Origin: Clostridia bacterium
GTDB taxonomy: Bacteria > Bacillota > Clostridia > Christensenellales > UBA1242
Direction: 5' to 3'
Assembly: GCA_017467585.1 (NCBI GenBank)
Contig: JAFUSR010000001.1
Location: 29,814 to 93,813 of the forward strand
Length of the DNA: 64,000 bases
The notes under the pieces are model-generated. The model had not been told where the DNA came from and ran no database searches. It was given only the letters and a program-made list of their open reading frames with translations. Position numbers and translations under genes: made by a program. This document shows positions 28,605 through 37,477 of this stretch, piece after piece; the first letter of the stretch is position 1, and each line of letters begins with the position of its first letter.

Positions 28605-28723
28605 AAACCAAAGTTTGATGATAGATGAGCGCTCGCAATGTGCATAACGAATGAGTTTACTTAGTGTAAATGATTGAGTTATGCGCCTTGCATAAAGCGA
28701 TAGATATCGTTAAAGTTTGGTTT
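28605..28723. repeat. 119-bp imperfect palindrome between nrdD and nrdG
   Basis: The left arm AAACCAAAGTTTGATGATA (28605-28623) pairs with the right arm TATCGTTAAAGTTTGGTTT (28705-28723) over 19 positions with a single mismatch when G-U pairs are allowed. Inside, GCATAAC (28642-28648) faces GTTATGC (28677-28683), and GTTTAC faces GTAAAT at the apex. The whole element is therefore one long hairpin. It starts at the last bases of nrdD. It could be an mRNA stabiliser, a processing site or a MITE-like insertion; I found no second copy in the window. Confidence 0.7.
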
Positions 28724-30896
28724 ATAAGTGAAGAACTCTGTCGCGAATCTCTTGCGTTCTGCCTTGGTTCCAGAATTGAGAACCAATATATCCGCAAGTA
28801 CGTCTTGCAACGTTCATTTTGCTTTGGTCACGGTTGTGGCAATGTGGGCATTCCCAAACAAGTTTTCCATCGTCTTCAACAATTTGAATTTCTCCGTCGT
28901 AGCCACAAACTTGGCAATAGTCACTCTTTGTGTTGAGCTCTGCATAAATGATTGTGTCGTAGATATATTTCAAAACGTTTAACACTGCAGGAATGTTGCC
29001 CTTCATGTCTGGAACTTCGATATAGCTAATTGCACCACCAGGGCTCAAACGTTGGAATTCACTTTCGAACTTAAGTTTTGTGAAAGCATCAATTTGTTCA
29101 GTAACGTGAACGTGATAACTGTTTGTAATGTAGTTTTTATCTGTGATTCCAGGAATAATGCCAAATCTGCGTTGAAGTGCCTTTGCAAATTTGTATGTTG
29201 TGCTTTCAATTGGTGTGCCATAAAGTGAGAAGTCCATGTTGTGTTTAGCTTTCCACTCTTTGCACTTGTCGTTCATATATTGCATAACTTTGAGAGCAAA
29301 TGGTTTTGCTTTTTCATCTGTGTGAGAAAGACCAGTCATATATTTTACGCACTCATAAAGTCCTGCATATCCAAGAGAAATTGTTGAATAACCACCATAG
29401 AGAAGTTTGTCAATTTTTTCTCCTTTTTTAAGACGAGCAAGCGCACCATATTGCCAAAGGATTGGCGCAACATCACTTGGTGTTCCCTCTAGGCGCATGT
29501 GACGGCACATAAGTCCACGATAGCAAAGCTCAAGTCGTTCGTCAAAAATCTTCCAGAATTTTTCCATGTTTCCACCAGAAGAAAGTGCAACATCAGGAAG
29601 GTTAATTGTTACAACGCCTTGGTTGAAACGGCCATAATATTTTGGTTTGCCGTTTTCATCGACATAAGGAGTCAAAAAGCTTCTGCATCCCATGCAGGTG
29701 TAGCAGTGTCCTTCTCCGTTTTTATCAACCTTATATTCAAGCATTTTCTTTTCGCTGATATAGTCAGGAACCATGCGTTTTGCTGTGCATTTTGCAGCAA
29801 GTTCAGTCAAATACCAATATTTGCTGTCTTCGTGAATGTTTTGTTCTTCCAAAACATAAATAAGTTTTGGGAATGCTGGGGTTATCCAAACGCCTTCTTC
29901 GTTTTTAACACCTTGAATACGTTGTTTCAAAACCTCTTCAATAATCATTGCAAGGTCTGCTTTTTCGCGTTCGTTTCTGGCCTCTCCAAGATACATAAAC
30001 ACTGTGATAAATGGAGCTTGTCCGTTGGTTGTCATTAGAGTTACAACTTGATATTGAATTGTTTGAACACCAGCCTCGATTTCTTTTTTAACTTTGCTTT
30101 CAACAATAGAAGCAAGTTGTTCTTCGCTAACGTCAACACCTGCTTCTTTAAATTCATCGATTAACTCTTGTCTGATTTTCTTGCGGCTGTCATCAACAAA
30201 TGGTGCAAGGTGAGTCAGGCTTATGCTCTGTCCACCATATTGGCAAGATGCAACCTGCGCAATAATTTGTGTTGCAATGTTGCAGGCTGTTGTAAAGCGA
30301 TGTGGCTTTTCAATTTTGGTGCCAGAAATTACTGTTCCATTTTGAAGCATGTCTTCAAGGTTAACAAGATCACAGTTATGCATATGCTGAGCATAATAGT
30401 CCATGTCGTGGAAGTGAATAATTCCCTCATCGTGAGCTTTTACGATGTCTTCTGGAAGCAAAATTCTTCTTGAAATATCTTTGCTAACTTCGCCAGCCAT
30501 GTAGTCTCTTTGAACACTATTTACGGTTGGGTTTTTGTTTGAGTTTTCTTGCTTAACCTCTTCGTTGTTAGCTTCAATGAGTTCCAAAATTTGGCCATCG
30601 GTTGTGTTGGCCTTGCGTGCAAGCGCACGTGTGTATCTATATGTTATGTATGCACGAGACAAGTTGTATGCCCCAAGTTGCATAAGATTGTCTTCAACCT
30701 TATCTTGAATTTCTTCAACGCTAAGAGCTCTCTTTTGAGCTTTGCCAAGTTTTTCAATCTTTTTAGCAATCTCAGCAATTTGTTCATCACTAATTCTGTC
30801 GGTTTCTGCAACACTTAAATTAGCTTTAGAAATTGCCTTAATAATTTTCTCCTTGTCAAATTCTGCTTCTGAACCATTACGTTTAATAATTTTCAT
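28722..30896 (-). CDS. nrdD: Anaerobic ribonucleoside-triphosphate reductase
   Basis: 724 residues, typical length. An N-terminal ATP-cone domain (IIKRNGSEAEFDKEKIIKAI) is followed by the barrel with HFHDMDYYAQHMHNCDLVNLEDML. Near the C-terminus there is a zinc site (CQVCGYDG...CPHCHN) and the glycyl-radical loop RRTCGYIGSQFWNQGR. It makes dNTPs without oxygen. AAGGAGC precedes the ATG. Upstream lie two NrdR-like boxes around a good promoter. Confidence 0.97.
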   Translation of the reverse strand: MKIIKRNGSEAEFDKEKIIKAISKANLSVAETDRISDEQIAEIAKKIEKLGKAQKRALSVEEIQDKVEDNLMQLGAYNLSRAYITYRYTRALARKANTTDGQILELIEANNEEVKQENSNKNPTVNSVQRDYMAGEVSKDISRRILLPEDIVKAHDEGIIHFHDMDYYAQHMHNCDLVNLEDMLQNGTVISGTKIEKPHRFTTACNIATQIIAQVASCQYGGQSISLTHLAPFVDDSRKKIRQELIDEFKEAGVDVSEEQLASIVESKVKKEIEAGVQTIQYQVVTLMTTNGQAPFITVFMYLGEARNEREKADLAMIIEEVLKQRIQGVKNEEGVWITPAFPKLIYVLEEQNIHEDSKYWYLTELAAKCTAKRMVPDYISEKKMLEYKVDKNGEGHCYTCMGCRSFLTPYVDENGKPKYYGRFNQGVVTINLPDVALSSGGNMEKFWKIFDERLELCYRGLMCRHMRLEGTPSDVAPILWQYGALARLKKGEKIDKLLYGGYSTISLGYAGLYECVKYMTGLSHTDEKAKPFALKVMQYMNDKCKEWKAKHNMDFSLYGTPIESTTYKFAKALQRRFGIIPGITDKNYITNSYHVHVTEQIDAFTKLKFESEFQRLSPGGAISYIEVPDMKGNIPAVLNVLKYIYDTIIYAELNTKSDYCQVCGYDGEIQIVEDDGKLVWECPHCHNRDQSKMNVARRTCGYIGSQFWNQGRTQEIRDRVLHL

Positions 30897-30977
30897 TTTT
30901 TTTGCTCCTTGTCTCTAGTTGTTTTTTTGTTTATTTTGTTTCCGAGCGATCTTCTCTGTTCGTCGGATTAAACCAAT

Positions 30978-31029
30978 CATATACCATATCTTGTGGTTGT
31001 GTCAACCAAAAAAGCACAATATTTTGTAT
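30978..31029 (-). promoter_or_regulatory. nrdD promoter with a pair of NrdR-like boxes
   Basis: On the minus strand, TTGACA (31000-31005) is followed 16 bases later by TATATG (30978-30983). Plus-strand 16-mers at 30981-30996 (ATACCATATCTTGTGG) and 31014-31029 (GCACAATATTTTGTAT) match the NrdR consensus ACACAATATATTGTGT at 12 and 13 positions. Their centres are 33 bases apart, about three helical turns. One box fills the promoter spacer and the other flanks the -35, a layout expected for NrdR repression. Confidence 0.7.
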
Positions 31030-31303
31030 TTTTATCTTTTCGCAAAAATTTTGCAAAAACTGCAAAATGCACCATTTTCGGTTGTTAAAAATTTTTAAAA
31101 ATTAAAAAAAACTCCAGTTCACAAAAAGGTATAAATTTAAACAAAAATGTCACAAAAAATTGCTTTTTGACATTTTGAGAATAATTCTGCTCTTTTGTAA
31201 TTAAAATTTTAATTTGCGATTTTTGAAATTTTGACGTCGTTTTTACGACTAAAAAAATAAAAATTTTTATAAAAATTTTGTGTGCGAACACAATTTTCAG
31301 GCA
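31030..31303. other. AT-rich non-coding gap with inverted repeats
   Basis: I see no gene here. It holds AAAATGTCA (31144-31152) facing TGACATTTT (31168-31176), TTGTGT-gcga-ACACAA (31278-31293), and long A and T tracts. No DnaA boxes were found, so a replication-origin role is not supported. Confidence 0.5.
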
Positions 31304-31334
31304 CAAAAAAAGGCAACATATTGTGTTGCCTTTG
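31304..31334 (-). terminator. Terminator of lysS
   Basis: GGCAACA-tattg-TGTTGCC (31312-31330) with an A-run at 31305-31311. Confidence 0.85.
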
Positions 31335-31342
31335 CTTCTATT

Positions 31343-32803
31343 TTAATCTTTCATGATTGGAAACAGAACAACGTCACGAATATTTGGACAATCAAATATG
31401 AATTGCATGAATCTGTCTATTCCAAAACCAAGGCCAGAGATTGGTGGCATTCCGTGTTCCATTGCCAGCAAAAAGTTTTCGTCCACATCCATGGTTTCTT
31501 CGTCGCCAGCCTGTTTCTCTTTGAGTTGAAGTTCTAAATTCTTTCTTTGAACAATTGGGTCAACAAGTTCGCTATATGCCTTAACAAGTTCTGCACCGCC
31601 AGCAACAACTTGGAACACATCAATAATTCTGTCATCTTTGTCGTTGTGACGAGCAAGTGGAATTAAGCTTGCAGGATAGTTATATAGAATTGTTGGGTTA
31701 ACAATTGGTTCGCGAATCTTTCTCTTATAAACATAGTCAATAAGGGTTCTAACGGTTTTGCACTCTTCAAGGTCGTCATAACTGAACAATTTTCTATCCA
31801 CTATAATTTTTTTAAGTTTATCAACATCGTCAATATCCAAAAAGTCACAGCCAAGAAGTTCTGTCATTTTTTCAACATAGTTAATACGTGGCCACTCGCC
31901 AGCAAAATCAATTTCTTGTCCTTGATAATTAACCTTTGTTGTTCCGAGGCACTTGTTTAACAGTTCGGTTATCATGCCCTTAAAAAATTTGATGTTATCT
32001 TCAAAATACCAATAAGATGCATACCACTCAACTTGTGTGAATTCTTGCAAATGAGATGGGTCCATGCCTTCGTTTCTGAAGTCTTTTCCGAGTTCAAAAA
32101 CTCTGTCGATGCCTGCCCCGATGCACTGCTTTAAATAGCACTCTGTGGCAATGCGCAAATTGCACTCCATGTCAAGCGCATTATGATGAGTGAAAAATGG
32201 TTTTGCGCTTGCACCAGACACGCTTGTTTGCAAAATTGGGGTTTCAACTTCAATAAATCCATTGTCTTCGAGATATCTTCTGATAAACGAAACAACCTTG
32301 CTACGAGTTATAAAGATTTTTCTTGAATCTTCGTTCATAATCAGGTCAAGATATCTTTGGCGATATTTAATTTCTGTGTCGGTTACACCATGAAACTTTT
32401 CAGGTAGTGGTCTTATTGTTTTCGACAAGAGTTCAACTTTTTCGGCCCTAACAGTAACTTCGCCAGTTTGAGTTAAATAAACCTCGCCCTCAACGCCAAT
32501 AAAGTCGCCGATGTCTATCATCTTTTTATAGAAATTGTAGTCTTCTTCTGAGAATTCGTTTCTTCCAACAGAAATTTGAATTTTGTCGTAGATATCTCTA
32601 ATTTGGCAGAATCCAAATTTTCCCATTACTCTGCGAAAGACAATTCTTCCGGCAATTCTAACCTTTTCGCCAACCTTTGTGCGAGCTTCATGAATTGTGC
32701 ATGTGCGCTCAAAACGTTGTTTGAAAGGAATTTCACCCATTTGTTTCAATTCTTCAATTTTGTGCTTTCTTATATCAACTTCGTTTGATAAAATTTCTTC
32801 CAT
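31343..32803 (-). CDS. lysS: Lysyl-tRNA synthetase, class II
   Basis: 486 residues from the ATG at 32803, which has GGAGGAAAAA directly upstream; a TTG four codons earlier is less likely. An N-terminal OB-fold (GEKVRIAGRIVFRRVMGKFGFCQIRD) precedes the class II core. Motif 2 is FRNEGMDPSHLQEFTQVEWY and motif 3 is GLGFGIDRFMQF. It charges tRNA-Lys in the cytoplasm. No T-box leader is visible in the 150 bases upstream. Confidence 0.95.
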   Translation of the reverse strand: MEEILSNEVDIRKHKIEELKQMGEIPFKQRFERTCTIHEARTKVGEKVRIAGRIVFRRVMGKFGFCQIRDIYDKIQISVGRNEFSEEDYNFYKKMIDIGDFIGVEGEVYLTQTGEVTVRAEKVELLSKTIRPLPEKFHGVTDTEIKYRQRYLDLIMNEDSRKIFITRSKVVSFIRRYLEDNGFIEVETPILQTSVSGASAKPFFTHHNALDMECNLRIATECYLKQCIGAGIDRVFELGKDFRNEGMDPSHLQEFTQVEWYASYWYFEDNIKFFKGMITELLNKCLGTTKVNYQGQEIDFAGEWPRINYVEKMTELLGCDFLDIDDVDKLKKIIVDRKLFSYDDLEECKTVRTLIDYVYKRKIREPIVNPTILYNYPASLIPLARHNDKDDRIIDVFQVVAGGAELVKAYSELVDPIVQRKNLELQLKEKQAGDEETMDVDENFLLAMEHGMPPISGLGFGIDRFMQFIFDCPNIRDVVLFPIMKD

Positions 32804-32955
32804 TTTTTCCTCCAAAATTTCAATAAAAATAATAACACAAACATGGTTTCAAGTCAATGATTTGTTAAAATGTTAAGTTTTTTCGTATTCTTTTTTGTTT
32901 GTTTTTAATTCTAAACAACTGCAACTTTCCATATATTTAATTGAAAAGGTGAAAA

Positions 32956-35583
32956 ATGAAATTAGTTGAAATCTTCGAAAAATTCAATTCTAGCAAAAAC
33001 GGTTTAAACAGCAGCCAGGTGACCGAAAATGTAAAATATGGTCAAAATATTTTAAAAAACAACAAAAAAGAGTCTTTTTTTGTTAAATTTTTAAAACAAT
33101 TTTCTAATTTAATGGTTCTTGTTCTTTTAATTTCGGCAGTTGTTTCAACCATAATCAGCCTCTCAACACACAAATATGACGACCTTTTTGAAGGTGCACT
33201 AATTTTTGTTATTGTTGTCGCTAATGCAATTATTGGAGTTGTTCAAGAACAAAAAGCAGAAGTTGCGTTAGAAGAAATAAAAAAGCTCTCTTCTCCAAAG
33301 TCTAAGGTTTTACGAAACGGGCAAATTGCAACAATTAATTCAACTGAAATTGTGGTCGGAGATGTCGTGTTGCTTAAAATGGGCGACAACGTACCTGCAG
33401 ACATAAAAATTTTTGAGTGCAACAACTTAAAGGTTAACGAAAGCAGTTTAACTGGCGAAAGCGAAGCTGTTTTTAAAACCTCTTGCAAAGACACAGACCA
33501 ATCTACTCCAATATCTGAACGTGAAGATATGTGTTTTTCCGGAACATCTGTTGCCTACGGAAGTGGCCGAGGCGTTGTTGTCGCCGTTGGCGAACACACA
33601 CAAATGGGCAAAATTGCAGGACAACTATTAGAAAAGCAGCCCAAGTCTCCACTTGAAAAAAACATGGAAAGAATTGGAAAAGTGATAACTTATGGTGTTC
33701 TTGTTATTGTTGCAATTGTCTTTTTGTCGCAGCTTATTTTTAACAGCGAGTTTAATTTTTTGAACAGTTTTCTAACCGCCGTTGCCCTTGCCGTTGCTGC
33801 AATTCCGGAAAGTTTGCCGGCGGTTATCACAATTGTTATGGCACTTGGCGTTGAAAAGCTCGCAAAACACGGCGCAATTGTTAAGTCTCTTGCAAGCGTT
33901 GAAACACTAGGCAGTTGCACTTGCCTTGCCACAGACAAAACAGGCACATTAACACAAAACAAAATGAAAGTAAAAAGTGTCTATTTTGAGGGTGAATTGA
34001 TTTCAGAGAATTTTAAAAATAAAAATCTAGACATTCTTTTTAAAGCCATAACTCTTTGCAACAACACAAAACTAGATGACAAAAATAATTATGTTGGTGA
34101 TGCAACAGAAGTCAGCCTGCTAAAGTTTGCAAAAGCCAATTCGGCTCAAACACTCTGCAATGGTTTTGTCAGAACAAAAGAATTTGCTTTTGACAGCACG
34201 CGAAAAATCATGAGCGTTATTGTTAAAAAAGATGGTGCGTCAACCCTGTTTTCTAAAGGAGCATTAGACTTTTTGCTTCCACTATGTTCACACATTGTCG
34301 CAAACGGAAAAGAAATTGAGCTTTCAAACGAAGATAAACTTTCAATCTATCGTGCGCACGAACAAATGGCAAAAAATGCCGAGCGCGTTCTTGCTGTTGC
34401 ATTCAAAAACAATGTTCAAAAAGAAGAAGATTTAACATTTGTTGGGCTTGTTGGAATTGTTGATCCTCCGCGAGAAGAGGTTAAACCCGCAATTGAGAAA
34501 TGCAAAAAAGCAGGCCTGAAACCAATTATGATAACTGGCGACCACCCAACGACAGCCCTTGCAATTGCAAAAGAACTAGGAATAGCCACAAGCGAAGAAC
34601 AAGTGCTAACCGGAAAAGATATCGACAATGTTTCAGACAAAAATCTACACAAAATCATAAAACATTGCACTGTGTTTGCAAGAGTTTCTCCAGAACACAA
34701 AACAAGACTGATTAAAGCGCTCAAAAAAAGTGGAAACATCGTTGGCTTTGCTGGCGATGGAATTAATGACGCCCCAAGTGTAAAAATAGCAGATATTGGT
34801 GTTGCCATGGGCAGCGGCACCGACGTCACAAAAAGTGCCGCCGACATTATTATTTCAACTGACGACTACTCCACCATTGTTCTCGCTGTCGAGCAAGGCA
34901 GAACCATTTTTTCTAACATTCAAAAAGTGCTTTTGTTTTTGCTTTCAACAAACATGGTTGAAGTTATTGGAATTTTTGTTGCCGCAATCATAATGCCAAG
35001 TGCAACATTTCTTCTGCCAAGTCAAATTCTTTTTGTCAATCTTGTGACAGATAGTTTGCCGGCTTTTGCATTAGGCCTTGAAAAACCAGAAAACAACATA
35101 ATGCAAAAACCACCACGCAATCCAAAATCTACCATATTTTCTGAAATCGGTTGGCCCATTTTGATTCAGGGATTTGCCCAAAGTTTTATTGTTATGATTA
35201 TGTTTGTTGTTTGTTTCAACATGTTTGAAAACGATGTTGCAAGCACCATGGTTTTTGTTACAATTTGTTTAATGCAAATCATCGACGCAATAAACTGCAA
35301 ATCTCTTCGCAGTTTAACAAAAATCAAACTATTTAATAACAAGACATTCAACATAAGCTTTGTTACACTGTTAGCACTTATTCTTTTAATTTGCTTTGTT
35401 CCACCGCTCGCAAGTTTGTTCTCAATTGTTCCTCTATCTGCTCTTCAGTGGCTAACTGTTGCACTGGTTAGCATTTCAATTATTCCTGTTGTTGAAATTT
35501 GCAAATATTTCACTAACCACAAATTTAGTTTAAAAAACAAAAGAAATTTTAAAACCCCTATTGAATTAGCAAAAAAATTGTAG
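32956..35583 (+). CDS. Cation-transporting P-type ATPase, calcium (P2A/P2B) type
   Basis: 875 residues with about ten membrane segments. Actuator-domain LTGES, phosphorylation motif CLATDKTGTLTQNK, and hinge GDGINDAPSVKIADIGVAMG are present. The ion-binding helix 4 has IPESLPAV, the PE(G/S)LP motif typical of Ca2+ and related pumps. It exports Ca2+ (possibly Mn2+) from the cytoplasm using ATP. AAAAGGTG precedes the ATG. It stands alone; the PIN-domain gene begins about 30 bases later and could be read through. Confidence 0.9.
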   Translation: MKLVEIFEKFNSSKNGLNSSQVTENVKYGQNILKNNKKESFFVKFLKQFSNLMVLVLLISAVVSTIISLSTHKYDDLFEGALIFVIVVANAIIGVVQEQKAEVALEEIKKLSSPKSKVLRNGQIATINSTEIVVGDVVLLKMGDNVPADIKIFECNNLKVNESSLTGESEAVFKTSCKDTDQSTPISEREDMCFSGTSVAYGSGRGVVVAVGEHTQMGKIAGQLLEKQPKSPLEKNMERIGKVITYGVLVIVAIVFLSQLIFNSEFNFLNSFLTAVALAVAAIPESLPAVITIVMALGVEKLAKHGAIVKSLASVETLGSCTCLATDKTGTLTQNKMKVKSVYFEGELISENFKNKNLDILFKAITLCNNTKLDDKNNYVGDATEVSLLKFAKANSAQTLCNGFVRTKEFAFDSTRKIMSVIVKKDGASTLFSKGALDFLLPLCSHIVANGKEIELSNEDKLSIYRAHEQMAKNAERVLAVAFKNNVQKEEDLTFVGLVGIVDPPREEVKPAIEKCKKAGLKPIMITGDHPTTALAIAKELGIATSEEQVLTGKDIDNVSDKNLHKIIKHCTVFARVSPEHKTRLIKALKKSGNIVGFAGDGINDAPSVKIADIGVAMGSGTDVTKSAADIIISTDDYSTIVLAVEQGRTIFSNIQKVLLFLLSTNMVEVIGIFVAAIIMPSATFLLPSQILFVNLVTDSLPAFALGLEKPENNIMQKPPRNPKSTIFSEIGWPILIQGFAQSFIVMIMFVVCFNMFENDVASTMVFVTICLMQIIDAINCKSLRSLTKIKLFNNKTFNISFVTLLALILLICFVPPLASLFSIVPLSALQWLTVALVSISIIPVVEICKYFTNHKFSLKNKRNFKTPIELAKKL

Positions 35584-35614
35584 TATTATTGTTATATACG
35601 AGGGGGATAAATAT

Positions 35615-36271
35615 ATGTATTATGTTGCTGTAGATTCAGATATATTAAGAGCATTTGCTTGCGTTGCAACCGGAAAAAATGCTGGAAAAGTTGACAACAA
35701 CTGCAATCTTTTAAAATATCACGAAAAAAACTTGAAAAAATTAAAACAATTCATTGCCGACTGCAAACTCAAACTCGTTATAACTGAAACGGTTTATGGG
35801 GAGTGCAACACAGAAGAAATGCCTCTTCTCAAAAAATTTATGAACGACCCAAATTATTTTGTTATTGTTCCAACAATCGACAGAGATTTGGTTCATAGCG
35901 TTGCCGAATCTTATTGCTATCCTGTTGAACTAGACGACGGCACAGTTATTCAAAGACCAATGATTAGCCACTATAACGCGGCTCTTGGAAGAACATCTCC
36001 AACAAACGACTGCTACATTATGGCAGAAGCAGCAATTCTTGGAATTAACCTCTTGACATTTAACTATAAAGATTTTATGTTATATTCCGACAAACCAAGT
36101 CTTAGAGTTGCAGCAATTGCAGCAATCAACAAAGAACTTGGTCTTGTGTTTAAAAACGCCAGTGGACAAGACGATGTGTCTAGACCACTAAAGATTGATC
36201 AATTTATTGATGACCTCAGACACGACAAATTTATTTTGGCAACCGACGTACCCGCAATGATTGAATCATAA
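35615..36271 (+). CDS. PIN-domain-like putative ribonuclease
   Basis: 218 residues. The PIN pattern of acidic residues is visible: the N-terminal strand VAVDSDILR, an Glu in VITETVYGEC, and SPTNDCYIMAEAAILGINLLTFNYKDF near residues 128-155. PIN proteins are Mg2+-dependent RNases, often toxins. No small antitoxin gene lies on either side, so a toxin role is not supported and a housekeeping RNA role is equally possible. A GAGGGGG ribosome-binding site precedes the ATG. Confidence 0.65.
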   Translation: MYYVAVDSDILRAFACVATGKNAGKVDNNCNLLKYHEKNLKKLKQFIADCKLKLVITETVYGECNTEEMPLLKKFMNDPNYFVIVPTIDRDLVHSVAESYCYPVELDDGTVIQRPMISHYNAALGRTSPTNDCYIMAEAAILGINLLTFNYKDFMLYSDKPSLRVAAIAAINKELGLVFKNASGQDDVSRPLKIDQFIDDLRHDKFILATDVPAMIES

Positions 36272-36275
36272 CCCA

Positions 36276-36307
36276 TAAAAAAAGAGCAATCAAATTGCTC
36301 TTTTTTT
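36276..36307. terminator. Bidirectional terminator after the PIN gene
   Basis: AGAGCAAT-caa-ATTGCTCT (36283-36301) with flanking A and T runs between convergent genes. Confidence 0.9.
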
Positions 36308-36317
36308 GTGCTTGTTT

Positions 36318-37241
36318 TTATTCAACTGGCAAGAAATAAATTCCGTTGTGTTTTTTTAGCCCAACTGTTATGCTGTTTGTAAATTCAATTTTTCCAAACA
36401 AATCTGTGCCACGTTCCAAAATTCCACCAAAGTTATCTAAAAGTTTAGGAATGGTCATGTTGTCTTCTTCGTTAAAGATAAACGAAATAAGCAAATTGAG
36501 CAGAATTTTGCTCTGTTCCGCAGTGCTTCCGTTAACAGCAACACTGCCATTGCTTGTGGTCCAAACAGAGTCTTCGCCTGAGTTGTCGATTTCAACATCA
36601 TAAACACAAGTAATATAAAACTCTTTTGGAAATATCATGTTGAGCAAAAACAGCGGAATGTTCATCTCTGACGACATCTGCGAGCGCACTTCGCTAGTGT
36701 CTATCTTCAAAATTGCCTTAATGTGCGCATGTGTTTTGTCAACAGTTTGGTCTTCGTTTACATATGGTGTGATTGAAAGTTCCGGCAAATTCATGTTGAT
36801 TGTGTCAATGTGGTTTAGGTTTGGCAAAATATCACTAAATTCTGTTGTGCCGAGCAGTTTGTCCAAAATTGAGGCAAGTTCTCTATCTGTCAAACTTATG
36901 CCGCCGGCACCACGCTTTCCTTCAGAAAACGCATCAAAATCGAATGTGCCATCTGACTTAATGGGATAGTGCGCCTCTTCGCTAGTCAATTTTTCAATGG
37001 CTGCTGGCAAATCAACATCAACTGAATAGCCATTAACAATAATTTGGCTTTCGTTTGGCATGTTATAAAGTGTTTTCATCATGCCAACCAACTCTCCAAG
37101 ATTGTTAATGCCATAACTGCTAAAATACTTAGGAACAATAATTTTATCCAAAATAAAATAGCCACCACAAACTATGCCACCCAAAATCGTGAGCACAACA
37201 AATAGCGCTATTATAAACTTAATTGTTCCCTGTTTTTTCAT
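36318..37241 (-). CDS. Membrane-anchored exported protein of unknown function
   Basis: 307 residues. An N-terminal membrane anchor (IKFIIALFVVLTILGGIVCGGYFIL, about residues 8-32) follows a short basic start; the rest is an extracytoplasmic domain without Cys clusters or known motif. It starts two bases after the stop of a 36-residue membrane protein, so the two form an operon with one strong promoter. No function is assigned. Confidence 0.7.
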   Translation of the reverse strand: MKKQGTIKFIIALFVVLTILGGIVCGGYFILDKIIVPKYFSSYGINNLGELVGMMKTLYNMPNESQIIVNGYSVDVDLPAAIEKLTSEEAHYPIKSDGTFDFDAFSEGKRGAGGISLTDRELASILDKLLGTTEFSDILPNLNHIDTINMNLPELSITPYVNEDQTVDKTHAHIKAILKIDTSEVRSQMSSEMNIPLFLLNMIFPKEFYITCVYDVEIDNSGEDSVWTTSNGSVAVNGSTAEQSKILLNLLISFIFNEEDNMTIPKLLDNFGGILERGTDLFGKIEFTNSITVGLKKHNGIYFLPVE

Positions 37242-37243
37242 GA

Positions 37244-37354
37244 TTAAATGTTTTGATTAACAATTCCCTTGAAAGCCAAATAAAGAGCAAGGCCTGCCAC
37301 AACAATGCCAATTATCAGCTTCAATATGCTAAATTTTTTGGAAAACAAACCCAT
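37244..37354 (-). CDS. 36-residue single-pass membrane protein
   Basis: The ORF is ATG to TAA on the minus strand and encodes MGLFSKKF, then the hydrophobic segment SILKLIIGIVVAGLALYLAF, then KGIVNQNI. An AAGGA ribosome-binding site lies nine bases upstream, and a near-perfect promoter precedes it. Two bases separate its stop from the next gene, a 307-residue membrane-anchored protein, with which it is probably co-translated. The length is too short for default gene callers. A partner or chaperone role for the larger protein is a guess. Confidence 0.7.
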   Translation of the reverse strand: MGLFSKKFSILKLIIGIVVAGLALYLAFKGIVNQNI

Positions 37355-37390
37355 AGTTTTAATTCCTTGACAAGTAGTTTCTATAATAAA

Positions 37391-37418
37391 ATTATATTAT
37401 TTTTATTTAAGTTGTCAA
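37391..37418 (-). promoter_or_regulatory. Promoter of the small-protein operon
   Basis: On the minus strand, TTGACA (37413-37418), a 16-base spacer and TATAAT (37391-37396), with about 30 bases of leader before the 36-residue ORF. Confidence 0.85.
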
Positions 37419-37449
37419 TCAAACGATAAGTTTTTATAGAAATTGAACA

Positions 37450-37477
37450 TAAAAAAACTGTCAAAAGACAGTTTTTA
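37450..37477 (-). terminator. Terminator of tilS
   Basis: AACTGTC-aaaa-GACAGTT (37456-37473) with an A-run at 37451-37457, overlapping the tilS stop. Confidence 0.8.

Noticed and set aside
32804..32955. T-box or lysine riboswitch upstream of lysS or the ATPase
   Set aside because: The gap is short and AT-rich, without the conserved T-box sequence AGGGTGG or other aptamer motifs.
35615..36271. Toxin-antitoxin module at the PIN gene
   Set aside because: No second small gene overlaps or abuts it.
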